Source: Erodium maritimum
Lineage: Eukaryota > Streptophyta > Magnoliopsida > Geraniales > Geraniaceae
Direction of reading: 5' to 3'
Assembly (NCBI GenBank): GCA_963921825.1
Contig: OY997592.1
Span: 55,262,336 to 55,326,335 of the forward strand
DNA length: 64,000 nt
This document shows, piece by piece, positions 46,971-58,030 of the stretch (within the stretch, counting starts at the first letter, position 1; each line of letters opens with the position of its first letter). Under the pieces are notes generated by a model. That model saw only the letters and a program-made list of their open reading frames with translations, ran no database searches and was not told the DNA's origin. A program made the position numbers and the translations under genes.

Positions 46971-48320
46971 GATGGACCAACAGGGTCGCCACCCAGGACA
47001 TCTCCAGTCGCAGAGCCGACTCAGGCGACCCCTCTCGAGGAGGTGGTTCGCGATGTGCTAGTAGCCTTGAGTGCGCAGCAGAGGACTACCGCACCGACAC
47101 CAGAGCCCGTGCCTGTTGCTTCAGCAGATTTTGGAGAGAGGCCAGGACAGTTTGACAGCCTCATGGCCCAGTCGCACCGAGAGTTTCGCAGACTTGGTAC
47201 GCCGACCTACTCAGGGGGAGCTGACCCCGAGGCGGCTTCTGGTTGGTTGGAGCGGGTTACCCGCAACCTCGATACCTCTGGGGTTTCGGAGGGGCGTCTG
47301 AGGGTTTCGTTCGCCACTTTTCAGCTTGACGGAGAGGCCTACTACTGGTGGAAGTCAGTGCAGGAGAGGGTTGGCAGTGATTTTGAGTTGTTCAGTAGGC
47401 TGTTCTTGGAGCAGTACTTCCCTCGCTCCATTCGGGATGATCGGCGCCAGCAGTTTCTGGATTTGCGTCAGAGGGGTTTGAGTGTTTCTGAGTATGCAGT
47501 GAGGTTCACTTCTTTGGCCCGCTTCGCGCCGGAGTTGGTGCAGACTGCGGAGGACCGTTGCAGGAGGTTTGAGAACGGTCTCATCCCGTCGATAGCCGAC
47601 AGGGTTATCGCTTTCAGGACCACAGATTACTCCACACTCTTGGATCAGGCTTTGGCCATGGAGAGACATTTCAGAGATACTACCAGGGTGCGAGAGACCA
47701 GGCCTAGGCCGAGTGGCTTTTTACAGCCGTCTGACCATCGAGACCGACGCAGACCGAGAGTTGCAGGACACTTTCAGCCTCAGTTTCAGCAGGATGGCAT
47801 ACGCCGAGCAGGGGCCGTCGCGTCAGTTGGACCCGCCCCGGTGGCACAGCTGTGTCCTCAGTGTGGACAGCAGGGTCACCTGGCACGAGACTGCCCGAGG
47901 GGCAATGGACCTGTAGAGCGTCATGATGGTCGTCCCCAGGGGACCGGAGTTAGACAGCCTAGTGCGCCAAGGGGGTGTTTTCACTGTGGCAGCACCGACC
48001 ACTTCATGCGTGCGTGTCCTGAGGTAGCACACCTGAGAGGATGCTTCCTGTGTGGTCGATCTGATCATTTCATCCAGGCGTGCCCTGAGATAGCTGGCAG
48101 AGCGCCTGCACCGAGGCCCCAGCAGACTCAGATTCGCCCTGCGCCCCCTGTCAGACCACGTCAGGCACCGCAGCAGAGAGCTCCGCGTCCAGCGGCGGGA
48201 GCAGCAGGTCAGAGGCACCAGCCGAGAGCTGAGCAGCGGGTGGCCCTTCCCCCACCACCTAGAGGAGGACCGCCGGCACGACAGGGCCGAGTCTTTGCAG
48301 TTACTGATTCCAGGATTTAG
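46971..48320 (+). pseudogene. Gypsy gag, 5'-truncated, with three zinc knuckles
   Basis: The reading is open from the junction with the LINE, with no ATG preserved. It shows a retrotransposon gag domain (FGERPGQFDSL, PEAASGWLERVTRNLDT, LDGEAYYWWKSVQERVG, LFLEQYFPRSIRDDRRQQFL). Three CCHC knuckles follow (about 47853-48083): CPQCGQQGHLARDC, CFHCGSTDHFMRAC and CFLCGRSDHFIQAC. The second and third are so alike that a local duplication is likely. An Arg/Pro/Gln-rich tail ends at TAG 48318-48320. The protease follows in the same frame, so this TAG may be a point mutation of a CAG codon. Gag packages element RNA. Confidence 0.88.
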
Positions 48321-50278
48321 AGGCCATACGCCGGCCATGAGGCCACCCAGGGTACGTGTTTACTTTATAATGCGTGGACTTCATTTTTGTTTGATACGGG
48401 AGCTTCCCATTCGTTCATTTCTTCGTCTATTGCTTCTTCTTTAGGTTTGCGGGTTGAGACTTTGAGTCAGCCCCTTTGTTTGGAGACCCCGGCTACGGGT
48501 GCAGTGGTGTTGAGCACCGTTTGCAGAGACTGTGCGATTAGGGTGGCAGATTGCCCATTTCTGGGGGACTTACTCGTTCTTGACATGAGCGCCTTTGACG
48601 TGATTCTGGGTATGGACTGGCTCGCGAGGTACCGAGCGACGATCGCCTGCTACAGACGTCAGGTGACAGTGAGGTCAGGTGATAGAGTGATCACGTGTGT
48701 TTTGGGTAGCAGGAGCGGAGTTCTCTTATCCGCTTTGACTACGGAGTCTGAGGCAGAGATCGTGCGGAGTAGTAGTGAGCTACCGAGGGTAGTGCGGGAG
48801 TTCCCGGAGGTCTTTCCGGAGGAACTATCAGGCTTTCCACCAGCGCGAGAGGTGGAGTTCAGGATCGATCTGATCCCGGGTACGGCGCCGATCTCGATGA
48901 CGCCGTATCGGTTCACGCCAGCCGAGTTGGTCGAACTTAAGCGACAACTTGAGGAACTGCAGCAGAAGGGGTTCATCCGCCTGAGCGTATCACCGTGGGG
49001 AGCGCCCGCCCTTTTCGTGAAGAAGAAGGGTGGAGCCTTGAGGATGTGCATCGACTACAGGAAGCTGAACCGGGTGACAGTGAAGAACCGCTACCCGATG
49101 CCGAGGATTGATGATTTATTCGACCAGCTGAGGGGAGCAAAGACTTCTCAAAGATCTATCTTCGATCGGGGTACTACCAGTTGAGAGTCCGAGCTGAGGA
49201 CGTAGAGAAGATAGCGTTCCGCACTCGTTATGGACATTTCGAGTTTCTGGTGATGCCGTTCGGTTTGACGAACGCGCCGGCCGCCTTTATGGACTTGATG
49301 AATGGCATCTTCAGACCTTACCTAGACCAGTTCGTGGTAGTCTTCGTCGATGACATCTTGATCTACTCGCCCAGTGAGGAGGCGCACGCGGAGCATCTGC
49401 GGACCGTTTTGACACTCTTACGCACTCACCAGTTGTACGGCAATATGGAGAAGTGCGAATTTTGGCTCACCGAGGTGAAGTTCCTCGGGCACGTGGTATC
49501 TCGGGAGGGCATCTTGGTCGACCCAGCCAAAGTTGAGGCAGTGTCGAAGTGGGCGAGACCCAGCAGTGTGTTTGAGATTCGGAGTTTCCTCGGGTTGGCG
49601 GGCTATTACCGACGCTTCGTTCAGGATTTCTCTCGCCTTGCAGCACCTATGACAGCTTTGACCTGCAAAGGAGCGGAGTACATTTGGACGGATGAGTGTG
49701 AGCGTTCTTTTTGCGAGCTAAAGGCTCGGTTGACTACCGCCCCAGTGTTGATCGTTCCAGACCGGGGAGTGGGCTATGACGTGTATTGTGACGCTTCAGG
49801 CGAAGGGCTAGGTTGTGTTCTGATGCAGGGGGGGAAGGTGGTTGCTTACGGCTCGAGGCAGTTGAAGGTTCATGAGCGCAACTACCCCACCCATGATCTC
49901 GAGCTAGCAGCGGTAGTCTTTGCGCTGAAGAGCTGGAGACATTACCTGTATGGTGAGCAGTTCAGGGTGTTTTCAGACCACAAGAGCCTCAAGTATATCT
50001 TCTCGCAGCGTGATCTGAACATGCGCCAAAGGCGGTGGATGGAGCTACTTGAAGAGTATGACTTCGAGTTGATTTATCATCCGGGCAAGGCGAACATGGT
50101 TGCCGATGCTTTGAGCAGGAAGTCGAGTCACTGCGTTGCCAGTATGGCAGTCCGAGAGTGGGACATGTTGGAGCAGTTGAGCTTATTCAGACTAGAGTTG
50201 GAGGAGGTCACAGAGAGTATGGCCTTGTGTGCCTTAGTGGCTCAGCCCACCCTTTTTGCTCGGGTGTTAGAGGCATAG
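48321..50278 (+). pseudogene. Gypsy pol: protease, reverse transcriptase, RNase H
   Basis: The protease site is [11 protein letters not shown] (48387 on). The RT blocks are [53 protein letters not shown] and FVDDILIYS (motif C, FVDD). RNase H runs from [16 protein letters not shown] to [16 protein letters not shown] one-base change near 49145 shifts the frame in the middle of the RT (AKTSQRS where AKVFSKI-type sequence is expected). The reading resumes in frame from 49181. A TAG at 50276-50278 interrupts an otherwise continuous reading into the integrase. Confidence 0.92.
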
Positions 50279-51694
50279 ACTGAGGATGCTGAGACAGCAG
50301 GGATTCGGCAGAAGTTGATAGATGGAGTCGAGCTCGAGGGTTGGGAGATGGGCACCGATCAGGGTATCCGCTTTAGAGGACGACTGTTTGTACCCAATGA
50401 GTGCAGAGACACTGTGTTGCGTGAGTGCCACCACTCCCGTCTAGTTGTGCACCCCGGTGGCAACAAGATGTATAGAGACATGCGGCGACAGTTTTGGTGG
50501 AGTGGGATGCGTGGGGCAGTTGCAGATTTCGTTTCTAGATGCCTTACCTGCCAACAGGTAAAGGCCGAGCACATGCGTCCCGCAGGCTTGCTACAGCCTT
50601 TACCGATCTCTGAGTGGAAGTGGGAGCACGTGACTATGAATTTTGTGTGTGGATTGCTCAGATCGTCGAAGGGGCATGACGTTGTGTGGGTAGTGGTTGA
50701 TCGACTGACCAAGTCGGCCCACTTTCTGGGTATGAGGATGACTGATTTTGTGGACATGTTGGCTCGTTTGTATGTCAGAGAGATTATTCGTCTACACGGT
50801 GTACCAGTATCAGTGGTATCGGATAGAGACCCCCGTTTCACATCCAGGTTCTGGAAGAGTCTACAGAAGGCCTTGGGCACTGAGGTACTGTTGAGTACAG
50901 CTTACCATCCTGAGACAGATGGACAGTCAGAGCGCACCATTCAGATTCTAGAGGACATGCTTCGAGCTTGTGTGCTTGACTTTCAGGGATCATGGGAGGA
51001 TCATTTGCCTTTGGCAGAGTTTGCCTACAACAACAGTTATCAGTCCAGCATTGGTATGGCACCATTTGAGGCCTTGTATGGCAGACCTTGCAGATCGCCG
51101 GTGTGTTGGGCTGAGGTTGGAGACCGGAGCCTACTTGGACCAGACATGATCAGGGAGACGACCGAGAAGATCACTTTGATTAGAGAGCGGCTGAAGACCG
51201 CGCAGAGTCGGCAGAAGAGCTACGCAGACAGGCGTCGTAGACCTCTTGAGTTCATGGTCGGTGAGCATGTGTTTCTGAGGGTGAGCCCGAAGAAGGGTCT
51301 TGTGCGGTTTAACCACAGCGGGGGCAAGCTGGCACTGCGTTTCATCGGGCCATTTGATGTGTTAGAGAAGATTGGAGCTGTAGCTTATCGGTTGGCCTTG
51401 CCACCGCAGCTTGGGAACGTGCATAACGTTTTACATGTGTCCCAACTGCGGAAGTACATAGCAGACTCTTCGCACATCATTGAGTGGTCAGACATCGAGA
51501 TAGCAGATGATGTCACCTTTGAGGAGCAGCCCGTTGAGATTTTGGGTACGAAGGAGAAGATCCTGCGGAACAAGACGATTCCGTTGGTACTAGTACAGTG
51601 GGGACATCAGGGAGCAGGATCCACTTGGGAGCGCGAGGATGAGATCCGCGTGAAGTATCCCCACCTGTTCGACATTGAGGTACCTTGCTTTTAA
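50279..51694 (+). pseudogene. Gypsy integrase with chromodomain-like C-terminus
   Basis: Visible are the HHCC finger (about residues 30-80 of this piece, ending [11 protein letters not shown]), the core with [21 protein letters not shown] and [12 protein letters not shown], and the GPY/F-like [20 protein letters not shown]. The tail is chromodomain-like ([38 protein letters not shown]). The first catalytic Asp, normally in MDF, is Asn here (MNF), so strand transfer should fail even if the frame were whole. Chromodomains of this class are known to steer integration to chromatin marks. It is in frame with the preceding RNase H apart from the TAG at 50276. Confidence 0.92.
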
Positions 51695-51714
51695 TTTCGG
51701 GGACGAAATTTCTT

Positions 51715-51728
51715 TAAGTGGGGTAGAT
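51715..51728 (+). promoter_or_regulatory. Polypurine tract before the gypsy 3' LTR
   Basis: AAGTGGGGTAGAT immediately precedes the LTR start TGTAAGACC and would prime plus-strand DNA. Confidence 0.8.
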
Positions 51729-54337
51729 TGTAAGACCCGCTCCGGTCGAACCGGTGACTCCGGAAGTCACTCGGGACTTTTCCGGAAACCAAACGAAGTA
51801 GCCATTATCACGGTTGGCTTCAGGGGAGAAAACCCTTTCGTTTGAGTATAATATTGGATAAAGTCAATTTTGGTCAAAACGAGACTTTATATCGACTAAA
51901 GCTTCAATTTTAAAAGTGCTGGAAATTATTTTGGAAATTTAAATGACCTAGGTGGACACATGTCTCTTTGTGGTTGAAGGAGGGAAAAGTGAGTAGTCCT
52001 TGACCATTTTACCCTCCCAAAAGCTTCTACATGGGTTTCTAGCTCAAGGGCTTTTGGCCATTTACTACATCTAGGTATTATATTGGATTGGAGAATCAAT
52101 TTCAACTCATTTTTGTGAGTGTAGCCGAAATTGAGAGGAGGAGCAAAGGAGAAGGGCTCTCATGGAAGCTTGAAGGAAAATCAAAGAAGAAGGAGCCATT
52201 TGGAGTCTTCCTCTAGCCATCCACCCTCAAAAGCACTAGCATCTTCTTCATCTCCACATCCTAGAGGTAATGAAACTCTCTAATCCTCATTTCTCTTCAT
52301 CTATTTTCATGGGTTTTGGGTGAAAGTTGCTAGATGATGTTGGGTTTGAGTAGAAATGATGGGAGATGGTGTTGATGAAGAGCTTGGTTAAGTTTTTGTT
52401 GAGAAATCAATAGTTGTTGGAGATTTTGAAGTGGGTTTGATTTGATGAATCATTGGAAACTTGTTTGTGTGTTGATTCCTACCATGCGTAGAGGAGTATT
52501 GAAGGATTTGGACTGTTTTGGGGGTTGGAAAGGGTAAATTTCTGGGTTTGATGGTGGTTTTTCAGAGTTTTGGAGCTGGAGGTTGAAGAAGGGCGAAACT
52601 GCCCTGGTGCGCCACGGATCCGTGACGGATCCCGTGACGGGCGACGTCACGGCTCCGTGAGGGAGTCCGTGACGGCACTCGTCACGGCTCCGTGACGGTA
52701 ACCGTGAAGGTTAACGTCACGGATCCGTGACCAGGTCCGTGACCGACCAGGGTGAGAGTTTCTTGAGGGTTTTGCATCTTGGTTTTGAGCTGAACTTTGG
52801 AAGGGTTTTGGGGGTCTTTCTTGCTGTTTAAGTGGAGCCTAATTAGCGTCTCTTTGTGTCCAAGACTTTGGGAATCGAGCTAGAGGAGCAAGGATCACGC
52901 CGGGACCCGAAGGAAGAGCGAAGTGGTGATCACCGGGCTTCATCAAAGCGTTGAAGAGGAGGACCTTGAGGTAGGGAAAGCCTTAACCTCTCGTTTACGA
53001 TGCTTAGTATGCATGCTAGGTTAATAAAATCGGAAAGGTCCTAGAAATGCCTATAGGATGCGAATAACTAGCGTAATCGTCTTTCAATTACTATTAATCG
53101 GAATTGTCTAGTGGTGACCGATTAGGATGCCAATCACTAGTGTAATTCACTTTCAATACTTGGGAATTGATTGTCTGGTAGAGGAGCCTTGGCAAAGCCC
53201 TCGGATTAGTTGCGTGTTAGGATCACATGCTTGATTGTTGATTGCTTAGTGGATAGGCTAAAGAGTCTAATGGAACTAGTGGAATCGCATGTTTGAATGC
53301 TCGTTGGAAGGCTTGTATGATTGGTTGTTTACACTCGTATTTGCTCGTTGATTGTATTCAAATGTTTACTTGATTACTTGAATGATGGTTTGGAGCATCG
53401 AGTATGACTGGTTGTACCGAGCGGTGCAATCAGGTGATCGATGCCCAGGTGGTTCGAAACTGGTAAGTGAACGGTAAGTTGGGATTGTGTATTTGGTGTG
53501 CTATGGTTGCGTGATTCATGTAATATGTGTTGTGGTGAATTGGTGATGGTTGAGCCGTGTGTGGACTTGGATTGGCGATTGTTGAGCTTGTATTACTTCT
53601 TATTTCGGTTGAGTGCGTTATTCAATTATTAACTGCTTATCATTAAATTGCCCACGTGTGCGCTTCCTATGGGAGTATGGCCCTGGGTTCCCGAGGATCT
53701 AAAATCCCTTGGAGACGTTTCTGAGACTTCCGACGATATGTGCCCTGAAGGGTGTTTCCGATAGTCTCAATGATATGCGTCTCCTCTGGATTGGAGGGAA
53801 AATCCGAGAGGACACATAAGATGTGGATCGGAGGGTGGTGACTTCATGTGCCACGACATTGATTGGTCTATCTATTGTCTATGATTGTTAAGAGCTATAT
53901 GTTAACTTTACCAATGAGTTTTCTGTAATGTTATGAACTGCCTTGTGAACTGTGTTGGTGAATTATGGATCTTGTGGGCATTGCCGTTGATTCTTTGAGT
54001 TTAAGGTTCACGATGTTATGCGTTTTCCCTACTGAGCGTGAGCTCACCCCTATGTTTTACTGTTGTGTCTACAGGCTTGATTGAGGAGTAGAAGCTTGGG
54101 CGCTTCTCGGTGTGGGTACATGATAGAGACTTCGTACTTTACATTTATATGTTTTGAACCAAACTGTGGAGGATTATTATTACACCCCTAGAGGGTTATT
54201 ATGTTTTGAACTACATTTTGTGGATTCGAGTTGTTTATTGGAGTTTTCTGGAACTTGATTTAAATTGTTATCTCCTTTATTTTTATTTTACTAGTCATGC
54301 CTCGAGTCCGGGCAAGAACCGGATTTGGGGCGTGACA
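51729..54337 (+). repeat. Gypsy 3' LTR, 2609 bp
   Basis: It starts TGTAAGACCCGCTCCGG directly after the polypurine tract and ends GGATTTGGGGCGTGACA. It is nearly the same length as solo LTR S1 and shares most of its sequence (reverse orientation). It includes the TCACGG/CCGTGA palindrome array at 52600-52750 and the block CTACTGAGCGTGAGCTCACC at about 54031. LINE copy E sequence starts right after it. The matching left duplication is lost. Confidence 0.93.
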
Positions 54338-55040
54338 CAAAACCTTATCAATAAATCCCCAATGGACTTTATCGTAGGCTTTTTCAAAATCCAGCTTCAA
54401 TAGGACCACCTCCTCTTTAGCCTGTTTCAACTTCTTAATCAACTCTGAGGCTATCAAAACCCCATCAACCAATTGTCTCCCTGCCACAAACCCACTCTAG
54501 GTATCACTAATCAACCCCGGAAGTACTTTGTTGAGGCGATTTACCAGAACATTTGCAAAAATCTTATACGGTGTAGAGATCAAACTAATAGGGCAAAAGT
54601 AATCGAAACCCTCAACAACATTAGACTTAGGGATTAGAGTAAAAAAAAGATGAATTAATCCCTTTGTCAAGTTTCCCTGAAACCTAAAAAGAAGTCAGAA
54701 AGTTACACACATCAACAATCTTCCAACACACCTGGAAAAACCGCAAAGAGAAACCATCAGGCCCGAGAGCCTTCTCTCCCCCATAATCCTTCACAGCCTG
54801 AAGAATCTCTTGCATTTCAAACACAGATTCCAACCACTTCGCCTGAACCACAGACACCTGCCGAAAAGGAAGATCAGGTAGAGCAACCTGAACCCCCGGA
54901 TCCACTTCAAAACACTTAGCAAAATGATCAACCGCCGCCCGCTTAATTTCCAGGGGAGTGTCCCACACGGATACTGGTAAACCGGTTACGAATTGCCCGA
55001 AAATTAGCAATCCGATGTAAAAAACGAGAACACCGATCAC
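54338..55040 (-). pseudogene. LINE copy E ORF2, RT N-terminal part
   Basis: The minus strand shows EILQAVKDYGGEKALGPDGF, LINPKS-type blocks with stops, AGRQLVDGVLIASELIKKLK and LKLDFEKAYDKVHWGFIDKV (motif A, intact Asp). It ends at the gypsy LTR. The part of the RT containing motif C is missing from the window. Confidence 0.85.
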
Positions 55041-55068
55041 CTCCTTTAAACCACCGGAATCTAGCCTT

Positions 55069-56106
55069 TTAGCTCCAAATTTTGGCCAACCACCGAGTCT
55101 TTTGAATTAAAAGATCTCGACACCGAGCCCTACAAACACGTTCCGGCCCATCCAAATCCCTATCCTCTAGAATAGCATCCCAACTCTCCAATTCAGCAGT
55201 CAACTTCACAACATCAGAATCCACCCTTCCAAACACTTCTTTATTCCACACATGCAAATCCTTCCTCAAACACCTCAACGTAGACCATAAAATGAAACTA
55301 GGATCCCCAGTAAAGGAATAAGACTCCTAGAGTAACTTAACAGTAGGAATGAAGGATCTATGCTCAAGACAAGAATTAATAAAACGTAGAGGCTTCGGAC
55401 CCCAATCAACAACTTCCACACCCAATAAGATCGGTCTATGATCTGACACCCCTCTCGGGAGACCCCGCTGCACCAACACCCCAAAAGCTGACAAGGCCTC
55501 AGAATAAACCAAGAACCTATCAAGACGAGAGGCCTTTGAACCCGTATCATACCAAGTGTATTTAGACCCGATCAAATTGAGGTCCAACAGCCCCAAATCC
55601 TCAATAAAACCAACAAAAGCAGTACCATCTGCTCTCTTGAAACTACTGCCACGTCTTTCCCCAGCTGATAGCACAGAATTAAAATCACCTCCAACGATAA
55701 GAGTATCGTGAAAAATGTCACGCAAACCCACCAAAGTGGACCATAAGCCCCGTCTTTCACGGGCTAAATTAGGAGCATAAACGTTAATCACAGTAAATGG
55801 AAGCTGCGAATTAACAAACACCCCATTCCAGAAAATCACGTTATGCTAAAAAATAACATAAGTCTTAAGAAAAACGAACAGTTTCCAAGCCAAAAGAACA
55901 CCACCAGCCGACCCTACCGCGGGTATCCAATCAACACCCCAGTCAACTCCAAAACCACAAGAACGAAGAACACCACAATCAACTACAGAAAGTTTGTTTT
56001 CTTGTAACATAACCAAATAAACAAAATTCGACACAACACATTTTTTAATGCAATTCCTTTTTAAATCAGAATGCATACCTCTCACGTTCCACGTGAGGAA
56101 CCTCAT
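55069..56106 (-). pseudogene. LINE copy E ORF2, endonuclease domain
   Basis: The minus strand from the ATG at 56106 reads FLTWNVRGMHSDLKRN, VMLQENKLS, SAGGVLLAWK, a stop near 55850, then INVYAPN, LIVGGDFNSVLSAGERRG, SKASRLDRFLV and GVSDHRPIL. These are the L1 endonuclease motifs in order. QEN replaces the usual QET/S-K. After a stop near 55327 the linker to the RT continues (LRKDLHVWNKEVFGRVDSDV at 55270-55210), matching LRKDLQRWNVEVFGRVDREI of copy A. Confidence 0.88.
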
Positions 56107-56579
56107 TACCGAAAATTACAAAGATGAACCCGAAACAAGTATTAAATTATTACCTATATTCGACTCCGAATGATCCTCCTCTTCGCTTTCAAACCCCTCG
56201 TCTAAGAACAAGTTACGTTTCGGCACTTCAATATCAAGACAATCAAATTGTTCCAAAACCAGCGACCCAAGATCGATGGCCTTCTTCCCCACCTTTTTGC
56301 AGTAGCTCCAGTCACCCGAACTTCCTTTTAACTTCTTTGCAAAGTCTACAATGAAGGTCCCTAACTGAGCACAATTGCTGGCCGAGCCAGACTTTAAAGT
56401 TGTTTGATAAAAGACAGCCGGTTAAGCTGCAGAACAATCTTTGTTTTTCTTCCTCGGCCTGCCTCGTCCCCGCTTAGGAGGAGTAGTACCAGATACATGT
56501 ACATCAACTGAAACTGATTCTGTCACCTAAGTCGAACCTGGTGCTTGAGAGACCACAGGGCCGCTCTACAATAGACGCT

Positions 56580-57734
56580 TCATTCCCAAATCCGACTAAC
56601 TAACTGACGCTTCCGGTTACTGAACCTGATCACAAAACAGATTTCTATTCTGAACAAAATTCTTACCGCCTGAAACCCTAATAACAGTATCGGCTTAGAA
56701 AAAGGGGTAATCTCAAGCCCATGGCCCTTTTCCGATGGGCTTGGGGTCTGCATTGAAGCCTCAACCCTTTCAGAAAGAGTCCCTTCACTAGAGAACAAAG
56801 TGTCCGAACCAGAAGAGCCTGCAGAATATTTCTCGACCCAAAAAGGAACCAGCGACGAAGGGACTGGTTTCAATAAAATTGGAAAGGAAAACTGACAAAC
56901 TTCCACTGAAGCAACCTGCACTTGGGAGCTATGAACCAAGGCGTAAGCTCGTCCTATTGAATCTCGCGCGTCAGTTGTATCAATGACACTAATAACTTCA
57001 CCAAGCAAACCGGGCAGAAGCTTGAAGTTCTTGTCGAGCCAACCATGAATCGGGACGCCAATGATTTCCACCCAGCTGAAAATCCCCGTTTTTAATAAAA
57101 CTTGGGCTGAGACATCAACATGATCAAACCAAGTCCTGAGCCAACCTTCTTCATGCTCCTTCAAGTACTGTGCAAAAACCGGGTCCGGAAAGGAAATCAG
57201 GAACACCTTGTTTCCGAACCCCCAAACTTCGACATCTCAAATCCATTCACGCCCAATGGCCTATTGAATTGCACTCACCGTACAATCATTCCTGGCAACC
57301 CCCAACAACCCCGACTCGACCAGTTTCTGATTCTACAGCACAATGGAGCCCTTACACACTTTAGCAACCTTACGCCCATGTTAAGCTTGAATTTTTGTTT
57401 TCAAATCGTGAGTAACCAACAGCCTATGCCCCTTTGCAATAGAACCATGGCATTTAGCCACAATTTGATCAGCATCCTCCTCTGATTTCGCGTACACAAA
57501 ACCGAAAAACTTCCCCTTCGCATTTGCTCTGCGAACCATATTGGCCTTAACGATAGCGCCGACACAATTGCAGTAATCACGCAGCCATACATCATCAACA
57601 TCAAAGGGACAATTGAAAATAAATATTTTGTGGCTAACCTGATCGGCCGGAGAAGGAGCTGGGGTAGAATCACCGACAACTAATTTCCCCTTCTCACGAT
57701 CAACCACAGAACCCCCCTCAGTAGATGATCGCAA
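56580..57734 (-). pseudogene. LINE copy E ORF1 with RNA recognition motif
   Basis: The first open piece (57734-57381, 117 residues) carries an RRM: RNP2 KIFIFNCPFDV, then VGAIVKANMVRR and RNP1 KGKFFGFVYA, followed by IAKGHRLLVTHDLK. The second piece (57206-56580) has WFDHVDVSAQVLLKTGIFSW, VEIIGVPIHGWLDKNF and LGEVISVIDTTDA, a region also seen in ORF1 of copy A. RRM-bearing ORF1 is known from plant L1 elements of the BNR type described in Beta. The two pieces are separated by stops. ORF1 binds element RNA. Confidence 0.82.
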
Positions 57735-58030
57735 CGAAAAGAGTTCTCTTCATGGGATCAAGCAGCGTTAAGGCACCACCTTGAGCAATCATCGTCAGTT
57801 TCGTAGTCTACTTTCTATTCGCCTATACAGTTTTTTCCAAACCGTTCTAAACAGTCATCATGTTCAAGAGTTTTTTTATTAATTATCCTTCTAGGGCCCT
57901 ATTATTATAATGACTCTCCTTTATTCTTACTATTAATAATAAATGTAATTTTTAGTAAAAAAAAGTTATGCAGTAGAACGTACAAAAGTAGTGAACAAAA
58001 CAGTTGGAAAATGTTATAGGCTTTTGGAGT
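57735..58030. other. Presumed LINE copy E 5' leader and spacer
   Basis: There is no coding signal. The LINE 5' boundary is tentatively near 57966, where CTACTGCATAA (complement) resembles the sequence after the poly-A at the other end. Confidence 0.4.

Larger units (their letters stand above)
46971..54337 (+). mobile_element. Tekay-like Ty3/gypsy chromovirus, 5' LTR missing
   Basis: Gag, protease, RT, RNase H, integrase with a chromodomain-like tail, a polypurine tract and a 3' LTR follow in gypsy order. The 5' LTR, primer site and gag start are absent, and LINE copy E sequence joins directly inside gag near 46970. The only coding lesions seen are two TAG codons, one frameshift and one active-site substitution, so the element is fairly young. 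The sequence GGGGACGAAATTTC before the polypurine tract is typical of Del/Tekay elements. Confidence 0.92.
42681..57966 (-). mobile_element. L1-type LINE copy E, split by S5 and by a gypsy element
   Basis: On the minus strand, ORF1 (57734-56580), endonuclease (56106-55327) and RT N-terminus (55040-54338) end at the gypsy 3' LTR. The RT C-terminus (46970-46289) and tail (43434-42681, ending in a T run on the + strand) lie beyond the gypsy element. The two halves are collinear with copy A except for a missing stretch of about 660 bp in the RT. One LINE cut by later insertions and a deletion explains this. A possible duplication is CTATTGCAT (complement, beside 42680) against CTACTGCAT (complement, near 57970), 8 of 9 bases. 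The 5' boundary is therefore tentative. Confidence 0.75.
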
